A DNA stretch of 35,371 bases, from positions 1 to 35,371 of IMG/VR virus record IMGVR_UViG_3300008266_001277; one strand, written 5' to 3'. Made by a program: the position numbers and the translations under genes. This stretch comes from a virus. The notes under the pieces are model-generated. The model ran no database searches and was not told the DNA's origin. It saw nothing but the letters and a program-made list of their open reading frames with translations. How positions within the stretch are numbered: the first letter of the stretch is position 1; each line of letters starts with the position of its first letter. Of the stretch, positions 29,178 through 35,371 are shown in pieces.

Positions 29178-29772
29178 CGCCAAGAGCCGCGCCTTCGCTT
29201 CGGTCGCAAAAGCCCACCACGCCCGCACCCGCGCAAACCTCGTCCGCCAGGCCGAACGGGAACGCGCCAAGGCCGAGGCTCTGGAGGTGTCCACCGGAGT
29301 TGACGAAACTGTCGCGCTTGCCGAGGGCAGGGGGGAAGCGTTCGAGCGTCCGAAGCAACGACCAGGGGAGCGCGCCAAGCCGGTTCGTCGCCTCAACGGC
29401 CTGGCCTATCTCGTTTCGCGCGGTGTGATCGACCGTGAGCTTGCCCAGATCGGCGAGCAATGGGGCGACCTCTGGCGCGAAGGCTTCGGCCCCGTTCCCC
29501 TGCGCTCGTGCATCAACGACGCCGTGGGCGGTGGTGGCGACAGAACGGGAAACGCCATAGAGGCCGCAAAAACGCGCGTACAGGCCCAACGGCGGCTTTT
29601 GGCTATGTCCCTACGTCTAGACCGCGTTCCCGCCGTCTGGGGCGCTCTGGTGGCGATTGCGGGGCAAGGTATGACGCCCCGGCAGTACGGCGGCAACGAA
29701 CGCGCCGCGCACGCCGCGCAAACGCGCGTGGTTGATGCCCTCGAATTGATGCGCGCGGGGTTGCGGCGTTGA
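29164..29772 (+). CDS. DUF6456-like protein upstream of terminase genes
   Basis: 202 residues. The N-terminus is very basic (MTARNAKSRAFASVAKAHHA). The C-terminal domain starts RLNGLAYLVSRGVIDRELAQ and continues through GEQWGDLWREGF, CINDAVGGGGDRTGNAI and VPAVWGALVAIAGQGMTPRQ. The pattern (short helix, 'G-x-I', 'Q/E-G-x-x-W-G', 'D-x-x-x-G-G-G') recalls DUF6456-type proteins of alphaproteobacteria and their phages. Just upstream of the packaging genes it could be a late-gene regulator, but this is inferred from position only. Confidence 0.6.
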   Translation: MTARNAKSRAFASVAKAHHARTRANLVRQAERERAKAEALEVSTGVDETVALAEGRGEAFERPKQRPGERAKPVRRLNGLAYLVSRGVIDRELAQIGEQWGDLWREGFGPVPLRSCINDAVGGGGDRTGNAIEAAKTRVQAQRRLLAMSLRLDRVPAVWGALVAIAGQGMTPRQYGGNERAAHAAQTRVVDALELMRAGLRR

Positions 29773-29844
29773 AAAAAGTTTCAAAAGCGGTCGGGATGAT
29801 GCTTGCGGGCGCCGTTCCGCCAGATGGAGTGCCGGAATAGCCCC

Positions 29845-29870
29845 TTGACACTTGCCCGCGAATAGGGCAA
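29845..29870 (+). promoter_or_regulatory. Candidate late promoter with operator palindrome
   Basis: TTGACA at 29845-29850 is a consensus -35 box. Right after it lies TTGCCC (29852-29857), seven bases, then GGGCAA (29865-29870), a perfect inverted repeat placed between -35 and -10. No convincing -10 hexamer is visible, which fits a promoter needing an activator. It lies in the 171-base gap before the packaging operon (29773-29943), otherwise apparently empty. Confidence 0.5.
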
Positions 29871-29943
29871 CAAAACCCTAAAGCCCAGCAGCGCGTCCGT
29901 GCCGGGCGACCTCCACACACCCCAAACGCTCAGAGGCCCACCG

Positions 29944-30144
29944 ATGCCTAACCGCTCGGACTACTGGCCCGAGTTCCCTGTCATCCTGGGCTTCGGCTCA
30001 ACCCATGAAATGCGGGACGCCGGCGACACCGGAACCAAGTCGCGCCTTTGGGAACTGCGCTCGACCAGCAAGGCCGCGTGCAAGGCTTACGACCGCAACG
30101 ACCCGCCGAAGATCAATCGCGTGGCAGGGTTCAGGCGCACATGA
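29944..30144 (+). CDS. Hypothetical 66-aa protein
   Basis: ATG 29944 with GAGG 7 bases upstream. It begins MPNRSDYWPEFPVILGFGST and continues to DPPKINRVAGFRRT at the end. It is basic at the C-terminus. No family is recognised. It is the first gene after the candidate late promoter. Confidence 0.5.
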   Translation: MPNRSDYWPEFPVILGFGSTHEMRDAGDTGTKSRLWELRSTSKAACKAYDRNDPPKINRVAGFRRT

Positions 30145-30311
30145 CCTACGCCGGCAAGCCCATCAGCACACTCACCGAAGCCGAGCTAGACGACGCCGAG
30201 GCGTTCTGCATCGAACACGCCCGCATTGCATCGGAAGTCTACGCCGCCAACATGCGCGCACTTGCTGAGATAGCCGCAGCACGCGAGCGCCAAGCGGCGA
30301 CGGTTAACTGA
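30141..30311 (+). CDS. Hypothetical 56-aa helical protein
   Basis: ATGA overlap with the previous gene. MTYAGKPISTLTEAELDDAE followed by a long alanine-rich helix (EHARIASEVYAANMRALAEI). The fold is simple and could be a small coiled coil. Function unknown. Confidence 0.5.
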   Translation: MTYAGKPISTLTEAELDDAEAFCIEHARIASEVYAANMRALAEIAAARERQAATVN

Positions 30312-30328
30312 CCCGCCAAGGAGGAACC

Positions 30329-30718
30329 GTGAACCCTCCGTATGAGTTCAACCAAGACATAGCCGACGCCATCTGCCTTCGGATAGCTGAAGGCGAAAGC
30401 CTCCGGTTCATTTGCGGGCCGAACCGAGACCGCGACGCGCTGCCTGGCCAAAACACGGTTTACAAGTGGCTGAACGAGAACGACGCCTTCGCAAAGCAAT
30501 ATGCGCGCGCGCGGGAAATGCAGGGCGACACTTACGCCGACCGCGCGGTTGACGAGGCCCTGGAAGCGACCGACGCGGCGATTGGCCGTCTCCGCATGGA
30601 CGCGCTGCGCTGGGCGGCGTCGAAGCTGAACGCCAAGAAGTACGGCGACAAGCTTCAGGTGGGCGGCGATCCGAACGGAGCCCCGGTAGCGTTTTCGTGG
30701 CTGCCGCCAGAAGGGTAG
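30329..30718 (+). CDS. terS: Terminase small subunit
   Basis: 129 residues from GTG 30329, AAGGAGGAACC upstream. The N-terminal HTH-like part (IADAICLRIAEGESLRFICG, then TVYKWLNENDAFAKQYARAR) recognises the packaging site. The C-terminal part contains RLRMDALRWAASKLNAKKYG, a hallmark of Sf6/P22-group small terminases. It forms the ring that loads the large terminase on DNA to start headful packaging. The stop overlaps the start of the large subunit gene by about 20 bases. Confidence 0.87.
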   Translation: MNPPYEFNQDIADAICLRIAEGESLRFICGPNRDRDALPGQNTVYKWLNENDAFAKQYARAREMQGDTYADRAVDEALEATDAAIGRLRMDALRWAASKLNAKKYGDKLQVGGDPNGAPVAFSWLPPEG

Positions 30719-31734
30719 TCATCCCCTACGCACCTCGACGCGCGTTCCTGCCGCTGCATCAGCGCACGGAGCGGTTCGGGGTTGTCGTGGCGCACCGCCG
30801 GGCCGGCAAGACGGTTGCGGCGATCAACGATCTGATCCGGGCGGTTCTGTCGTGCCCGAACCCGAACCCTCGCGCGGCCTATCTCGCGCCCTACTACGCC
30901 CAGGCCAAGGACGTGGTCTGGAACTATCTGAAGCACTACACCGCCTCGATTCCCGGCGTGATGACGAACGAGAGCGAACTTCGCGTTGATCTGCCCAACG
31001 GCGGGCGGGTGAGGCTCTACGGCGCGGATAACTACGACCGCTTGCGCGGCATCTACCTCGATGACGTGGTGCTGGACGAATATGCGGACATGGACCCGCG
31101 CGCGTGGTCCCAGGTCATCCGCCCGGCTCTGGCGGACCGTGAAGGCCGGGCCTTGTTCATTGGAACGCCGAAGGGCCGCAACGCTTTCTGGAAGCTCTAC
31201 GACGAAGCACAAGCGGACCCGGAATGGTTCTCGATGCGCCTGAGAGCGAGCGAGACCGGCATCTTGCCCCAGGCGGAATTGGACAAGATGCGCGCGACGA
31301 TGAGCGAGGACGAGTACGCGCGGGAACTAGAGACCAGTTTCGAGGCCGCCATCGAGGGCGCGTATTACGCCCGCGTCCTGACCGACGCGGAGACCGAGAA
31401 GCGGATCGGCAACGTGCCGCATGATCCGGGCATCGAGGTCCACGCGGCCTGGGACCTGGGGATTGGCGACTCGACCGTCATTTGGCTGGCGCAGTTCGTC
31501 GGGCGTGAGGTCCGGTTGATTGACTACATTGAGAACAACGGGGTCGCGCTCGATTGGTACGCTCGGGAACTTCGGAACAAGCCTTACACCTATGCGCCGT
31601 TGATCCTGCCGCATGACGCGCAGGCGCGGGAGCGAACTGGGGCTTCGGGCGATCCGCGACTACCGCGAGAAGCGGGACGAGAAGCGCCGCCTCGGGATGG
31701 GTCCGCTGCACGACTGGACGTCACACGCCGCTGA
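30697..31734 (+). CDS. terL: Terminase large subunit, truncated in nuclease domain
   Basis: 345 residues from GTG 30697; the last 30 or so are out of the true frame. The ATPase is intact: FGVVVAHRRAGKTVAAIND (Walker A), YLDDVVLDEYADMDPR (Walker B), LFIGTPKGRNAFWKLY (coupling motif). The RNase H-like nuclease begins at HAAWDLGIGDSTVIW (first catalytic Asp) and is normal to LILPHDAQARE (about 31629). The frame then changes, and the expected stretch holding the second catalytic Asp is absent before the C-terminal piece seen at 31634-31837. P22 TerL has 499 residues. As written the motor might pump but not cut, so packaging would fail unless this is an assembly error. Confidence 0.85.
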   Translation: MAAARRVVIPYAPRRAFLPLHQRTERFGVVVAHRRAGKTVAAINDLIRAVLSCPNPNPRAAYLAPYYAQAKDVVWNYLKHYTASIPGVMTNESELRVDLPNGGRVRLYGADNYDRLRGIYLDDVVLDEYADMDPRAWSQVIRPALADREGRALFIGTPKGRNAFWKLYDEAQADPEWFSMRLRASETGILPQAELDKMRATMSEDEYARELETSFEAAIEGAYYARVLTDAETEKRIGNVPHDPGIEVHAAWDLGIGDSTVIWLAQFVGREVRLIDYIENNGVALDWYARELRNKPYTYAPLILPHDAQARERTGASGDPRLPREAGREAPPRDGSAARLDVTRR

Positions 31735-31837
31735 CGCGCTCCGGTATCTGGCGGTTGCGTATGAAGAGCCCCGCGTGAAGCGGGAAGCGGCACGGCGGCC
31801 CGTTCACGCGGGCGGCAACACATGGATGGGCAGGTGA
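31634..31837 (+). pseudogene. Detached C-terminal piece of terminase large subunit
   Basis: The frame reads ELGLRAIRDYREKRDEKRRL and then PLHDWTSHAADALRYLAVAY. HDWTSHAADA is the conserved last nuclease motif of TerL (third catalytic Asp), separated here from the ATPase part by a frame change and an apparent loss of roughly 50-70 residues. It ends just before the portal start at 31840. Confidence 0.8.
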
Positions 31838-31839
31838 TC

Positions 31840-34017
31840 ATGGCTTACGACGCCGAAAAGCCCGCCCGCAAAGCCAAGGTGCCACCGGGCTACAAGGACG
31901 AGGCCGAGTTCTGCCAGGAGGTCCGCGAGCTATTTCAGAACGGCGTCGATTACGACCGCGAGAACCGCGACCAGGCTGACGAAGACCTCAAGTTCTTGGC
32001 CGGCGACCAGTGGGATGACGATGCGGTCAAGGCTCGCGCCGGCAAGCCCCGGCTGACGATCAACGACCTACCGCAGAAGATTGCCCAGGTGGTGGGCGAC
32101 ATGCGGATCAACCGCCCGTCCATCCGCGTGCGCCCTGCTGAAGACGCCGACAAGGACTTGGCCGAGGTCCGCGAGGGGCTGATCCGCGCCATCGAGCGGG
32201 ATAACGACGCGCAGGGTGTCTACATCGCGGCGGGTGAGAACCAGGTCGGGTGCGGCATCGGCAACTTCCGTGTCGGGCTGAAGTACGCCGACGACACCGG
32301 ATTCGAGCGCGACATCGAGATCAAGAACATCCCCGACGCCTTCGCGGTGGTGTGGGACCCGTTCGCGGTCGAACGGACGGCGCGTGACGCGGAGTGGTGC
32401 TTCGTTGAAGAGGCGATGCCCCGCAAGGCGTTTGAGAAGCGCTGGAAGGACGAGCTGCCTTCGGAGCTAGAGGTCCCCAAGGCCGACGCGAACGGCTGGT
32501 ACAAGCGCGACGAGGTCCGCGTTGTCGAGTTCTGGCGCATGAAGTCGGAGCCGACGACGTACGCGCGGCTTGCGACCGGCTCGACGGTTGAGGTTGACCA
32601 GACCGACCCGCTGATGCCCGCCATGATCGTGCGGACGTCGAAGGGCCAGAAGTTGCGCCCGTTGCCCGCGCCCGTTGCGCTGGACGATGACGGCGAGCCG
32701 ATGATCCGCAAGGGCGTTCGGAAGTACGCCTGCATGTACCTGATGACGGGCCACGCGATCCTGTCCGGCCCGCACGAGCTACCTATTCCCCGCCTGCCGA
32801 TCTTTCGGGCGCGCGGTTGGGAGATCAACGTCAGGGCCAAGCGGGTGCGGTTCGGGCTTGTGCGCTTCGCCCGCGACAGCTACCGCCTGCGGAACTACTG
32901 GCGCTCGAAGTCGGCGGAAATGCTGGCGCTTGCGGGCAACGGCAAGTGGATTTTGCACGAGAACACCGAGGGCGATCAGGAGGCGTTCCGGGAAGCCTAC
33001 AAGAACAACGACGACCTGTTGATCTGGTCGGGTCAGGTGTCGCCGGAGTTCGTCGGGCCGCCGACGCTCAACAGCGCGGTGCTGCAAGAGAGCCAGATAC
33101 TAACCCAGGATATCAAGGACACGACCGGGCTGCACGACGCCTCGCTCGGCATGACGTCCAACGAGACCAGCGGCAAGGCCATCATCGCCCGCCAGCGTGA
33201 AGGCGACGTTGCGAGCTATATCTATCACGACAACCTCCAGGCCGCGATTGCCGAGGCCGGGCGGGTCATCAACGCGCTGATCCCGATTGCCTACGACACC
33301 GCGCGCACGATCCGCGTGATCGGTGAGGACGAGGCGGTGAAGGTCAAGCGCATCAACGACCCGATGAACCCGGAGAGTATCGACATCAACCGTGGCCGCT
33401 ATGACGTGGTGGTCGAGACGGGCGCTAGCTACAGCACAAAGCGCGTCGAGGCCGCCGAGAGCATGATGCAATTTATGCAGGCGGTTCCGGGCGCCGCCCA
33501 GATGGCGGGCGACCTGATCGCGCGCAACATGGATTGGCCCGGCGCGGACATGATCGCGGAACGACTCAAGAAGGCGCTCCCGCCCGGCATGGCCGAGGAG
33601 AAGGACGAAGACCTGTCGCCCGAGGAGATGCAACAGCGTCAGCAGGCGATGCAAGCCCAACAGGCCGATCAACAGCAGCAGCAGGCCATGCAGATGCAGG
33701 CCGGGCAACTGGCGCTCGCGGAGAAGGAAGCCCAGGTTCAGAAGACCCAGGCCGAAGCGATCAAGGCCATGCGCGAGGCCGAATCGGTCGGTCAGGAATC
33801 CGGCCCCGCCGTCACGCCGCTCGATGAGGCGCTTAAGATGGCGCAGCTACGCAAGGCCCAGGCCGACGCCGTCAAGGCCGAGGTCGAGGCCCAACGGTCA
33901 CAGGTCGCGCTGCAGGGCGACATCATGGATTTGGAACGCAAGCCGCTTGAGGCGATGACCGCCGAAGTGGACCTTGCCGAACGTCTCAACCCGCCGACGT
34001 CTCAAGAGGCAGGCTAA
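31840..34017 (+). CDS. Portal protein, P22 gp1-like
   Basis: 725 residues from ATG 31840 with AGGTGATC before it; an ATG at 31822 is less likely because it lies inside the terminase tail. The length equals P22 portal (725). FLAGDQWDDDAVKARAGKPR, INDLPQKIAQVVGDMRINRP and AGENQVGCGIGNFRVGLKYA are typical portal-family core segments. TTGLHDASLGMTSNETSGKA matches the conserved clip/stem region. The C-terminus is a Gln/Ala coiled coil (QADQQQQQAMQMQAGQLALA) like the P22 portal barrel. It is the dodecameric vertex through which DNA enters and leaves. Confidence 0.92.
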   Translation: MAYDAEKPARKAKVPPGYKDEAEFCQEVRELFQNGVDYDRENRDQADEDLKFLAGDQWDDDAVKARAGKPRLTINDLPQKIAQVVGDMRINRPSIRVRPAEDADKDLAEVREGLIRAIERDNDAQGVYIAAGENQVGCGIGNFRVGLKYADDTGFERDIEIKNIPDAFAVVWDPFAVERTARDAEWCFVEEAMPRKAFEKRWKDELPSELEVPKADANGWYKRDEVRVVEFWRMKSEPTTYARLATGSTVEVDQTDPLMPAMIVRTSKGQKLRPLPAPVALDDDGEPMIRKGVRKYACMYLMTGHAILSGPHELPIPRLPIFRARGWEINVRAKRVRFGLVRFARDSYRLRNYWRSKSAEMLALAGNGKWILHENTEGDQEAFREAYKNNDDLLIWSGQVSPEFVGPPTLNSAVLQESQILTQDIKDTTGLHDASLGMTSNETSGKAIIARQREGDVASYIYHDNLQAAIAEAGRVINALIPIAYDTARTIRVIGEDEAVKVKRINDPMNPESIDINRGRYDVVVETGASYSTKRVEAAESMMQFMQAVPGAAQMAGDLIARNMDWPGADMIAERLKKALPPGMAEEKDEDLSPEEMQQRQQAMQAQQADQQQQQAMQMQAGQLALAEKEAQVQKTQAEAIKAMREAESVGQESGPAVTPLDEALKMAQLRKAQADAVKAEVEAQRSQVALQGDIMDLERKPLEAMTAEVDLAERLNPPTSQEAG

Positions 34018-34246
34018 TAGACGATTGCCGGGTCGGGACGCTATCAACGTCTAGGCCGGTGCGCTCGCGGTAATCGTCAATCAACCAGATTAGCTGGTCG
34101 ATGTTTAGCCCGCACGTCATGTCTTCCCGGTATTTGCGCAGCGTCTGCGTGGCGACGATGGCAAGCCCCAAGATGTCCACGGAGCCTTGAGACGGAACCG
34201 CTTCGATCAGCGCCTTGTGAACGGCGCGGATAGTGTTGTCTTGCAT
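33986..34246 (-). CDS. Antisense 86-aa hypothetical protein between portal and scaffold
   Basis: ATG 34246 on the minus strand, filling most of the 335-base gap between portal and scaffold. MQDNTIRAVHKALIEAVPSQ, then LGLAIVATQTLRKYREDM and LNIDQLIWLIDDYRERTGLD read like a compact helical protein. It overlaps the portal 3' end by 32 bases. No clear ribosome site is seen. An orphan reverse gene in a late operon is often a recently acquired 'moron'. Its composition suggests coding but the family is unknown. Confidence 0.5.
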   Translation of the reverse strand: MQDNTIRAVHKALIEAVPSQGSVDILGLAIVATQTLRKYREDMTCGLNIDQLIWLIDDYRERTGLDVDSVPTRQSSISLPLETSAG

Positions 34247-34269
34247 CCGCGAAGACTAGCCCAACTGAG

Positions 34270-34320
34270 GGCCTAGGCCAACGCTAAAGCTTCGCGCCGG
34301 GGGGTTCGTCCCGCCCCCGG
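34270..34320 (+). promoter_or_regulatory. Palindrome and strong hairpin before scaffold gene
   Basis: GGCCTAGGCC (34270-34279) is a perfect palindrome. CCGGGGG (34297-34303) and CCCCCGG (34314-34320) form a 7-bp GC stem with a 10-base loop. No T-run follows in either direction, so these may be RNA processing or attenuation elements controlling scaffold and coat levels. The rest of 34247-34352 shows nothing recognisable. Confidence 0.4.
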
Positions 34321-34352
34321 ATCACGCGCCTCGGGACTTCGCGAAAGCGCCA

Positions 34353-35174
34353 ATGTCAGAAGCCAACACCGCGCCGGAAGGCGTGACCGAAGATGCGTCC
34401 GTTGCCGATCAGGTTACGGAACAAGCCCCCGCTCAGGGTGACGAGCAATTCGGGGACGATGCCCCCGCCGAAACCGCAGAAGGCGCGGGCGAAAAGCCCA
34501 AAGCCAAGAAAACGGTTCAAGACCGCATCGACGAACTGACCCGCAAGCAACGGGACGCCGAACGCGAGGCGGAGTTCTGGAGGGCGAAAGCCACCCAGCC
34601 GCAAGAGCGCCAGCGCGACCCCGAGCCCCAGGTCGATGAAGACCCGGAACCAAGCCCCTACGCTTACGAGCATGGGGAAAACGACGTGCGCTTTATTCGG
34701 GCGCAGGCCGCTTGGGAAGCCCGGCAGGAAGTCACGCGCCAGTTCAGCGAGCGCGCCCAACGTGAGGCCGAAGTGGCCGAACGTCGGCGGTTCAACGAGC
34801 GGGCCGAGACCTTCGCCGGTCAGACCCCGGACTTCTATGACGTGGTCGGTCACAACTACGAGCGCGCCGCGTCTGTGATGACGGAAGTCATGCAGCACGC
34901 CGCTCGCGCAGCCGATGAAGCGCCGGCCCTGGCGTATCACATGGCGAAACACCCGGCAGAGGCGCGTCGCATCGCGGCACTCAATCCCTACGCCCAAGCC
35001 GTTGAGATCGGAAAACTCGCAGCCCGGTTGTCGGCGCCCACGGCGTCACGACCGTCCCCCAAAACCGCCACCGACGCCCCGGAACCACCCCCGCAAGCGC
35101 GGGGGACCGGAGGCCGCTTCCAAGTCGCGCCCGATACGGACGACTTCGCGACCTTCGAGAAAACCTACGGCTAG
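34353..35174 (+). CDS. Scaffolding protein
   Basis: 273 residues. An acidic, disordered N-terminus (DEQFGDDAPAETAEGAGEKP) is followed by long charged helices (VQDRIDELTRKQRDAEREAE, VTRQFSERAQREAEVAERRR). A C-terminal coat-binding end reads TGGRFQVAPDTDDFATFEKT. Scaffold proteins direct coat assembly and then leave the head. The highly charged helical character and the place between portal and coat make the call firm. P22 scaffold is 303 residues. Confidence 0.85.
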   Translation: MSEANTAPEGVTEDASVADQVTEQAPAQGDEQFGDDAPAETAEGAGEKPKAKKTVQDRIDELTRKQRDAEREAEFWRAKATQPQERQRDPEPQVDEDPEPSPYAYEHGENDVRFIRAQAAWEARQEVTRQFSERAQREAEVAERRRFNERAETFAGQTPDFYDVVGHNYERAASVMTEVMQHAARAADEAPALAYHMAKHPAEARRIAALNPYAQAVEIGKLAARLSAPTASRPSPKTATDAPEPPPQARGTGGRFQVAPDTDDFATFEKTYG

Positions 35175-35206
35175 TCGGCGGCTCCTTTCCGTAAGGAACC
35201 CCAAAG

Positions 35207-35371
35207 GTGTCTAACTCCCTCCTTTCCCCCAAGGTCTACGCCAACGTCGGCCTTAAACTCCTGAAGAACAACCTCGTCGCGGCCAAGCTGGTCTCCGGCG
35301 AGTACAAGGACATGGTGGTCAAGCCGATCCAGCGGAACGGCCAGGCCAACGGCACGACCGTCTATGTCAAG
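35207..35371 (+). CDS. Major capsid protein, 5' part
   Basis: GTG 35207 with AAGGAAC upstream opens MSNSLLSPKVYANVGLKLLK and runs off the window. The same frame continues at position 2 on the left side, giving 433 residues in all. The last 97 bases duplicate the left end. Confidence 0.88.
   Translation, partial: MSNSLLSPKVYANVGLKLLKNNLVAAKLVSGEYKDMVVKPIQRNGQANGTTVYVK
35275..35371. repeat. Terminal direct repeat, right copy (circular overlap)
   Basis: Identical to positions 1-97; see that entry. Dropping one copy gives the circular unit of about 35,274 bp. Confidence 0.95.

Noticed and set aside
1-35371. tRNA, rRNA, CRISPR, integrase or insertion-sequence content
   Set aside because: Looked for cloverleaf and CCA-type ends, repeat-spacer arrays, tyrosine or serine recombinase motifs and transposase motifs; none was seen.

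Overview
The window is one complete or near-complete genome of a P22-like (short-tailed, podovirus-type) phage. Its first 97 bases recur exactly as its last 97 (1-97 = 35275-35371), and the major capsid gene runs off the right end and continues at the left end. It is therefore a circular map of about 35,274 bp cut open inside the coat gene. The DNA is GC-rich. The virion genes follow the P22 order: small terminase, large terminase, portal, scaffold, coat, gp4-like connector, gp10-like tail hub, ejection proteins, tail spikes. The corrected lengths agree with P22 (portal 725 aa, coat 433 aa, gp10-like 470 aa). A GcrA-type regulator next to a DNA methyltransferase points to an alphaproteobacterial host, most likely in or near Caulobacterales (inference). 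No integrase was seen.

Layout. 29164-35371 and 1-6463: a DUF6456-like protein, packaging, portal, scaffold, coat and connector genes. This block carries an inserted HNH endonuclease / SAM methyltransferase / glycosyltransferase cassette (1601-3340). 6472-10943: ejection (internal virion) proteins. 11093-14605: a head-binding fibre, an SGNH hydrolase and a right-handed beta-helix protein, which together form the receptor-binding or depolymerase module. 14602-17339: lysis region with a membrane protein, a remnant of a second membrane protein, an M15 endolysin, a metallophosphoesterase, a 43-aa membrane protein and an Rz-like spanin. 17287-19939: a leftward block of 13 tiny genes overlapping or abutting each other, including an sce7726/VRR-NUC-like nuclease and a DUF551-like peptide. 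19940-20064: a divergent control region. 20065-25039: rightward genes for a Cro-like repressor, a GcrA-like regulator, a DNA methyltransferase, a RuvC-like resolvase, a QueD-like enzyme, a DpdA-like transglycosylase, a PD-(D/E)XK exonuclease and an SSB-like protein, ending in a rho-independent terminator. 25080-28008: an AlpA/MerR-type HTH gene, a small protein and a 780-aa primase-polymerase/helicase. 28009-28243: an AT-rich, iteron-like repeat region, the candidate replication origin. 28244-30311: small unknown genes and a candidate late promoter/operator.

The most interesting system is at 20456-23286. A GcrA-like protein with two DNA-binding repeats is followed by an adenine-type DNA methyltransferase, a RuvC-like resolvase, a QueD-like protein and a DpdA-like (TGT-fold) protein, all coupled by overlapping stop/start codons. 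This suggests a phage that both manipulates the host methylation-dependent cell-cycle circuit and puts 7-deazaguanine bases into its own DNA.

A second theme is damage. The large terminase, the gp10-like gene, a holin-like gene and possibly an ejection-protein gene are each broken by frameshifts, in three cases with apparent internal deletion. Either the assembly carries errors or the genome is partly defective. No tRNA genes, CRISPR arrays, insertion sequences or DNA polymerase were seen.
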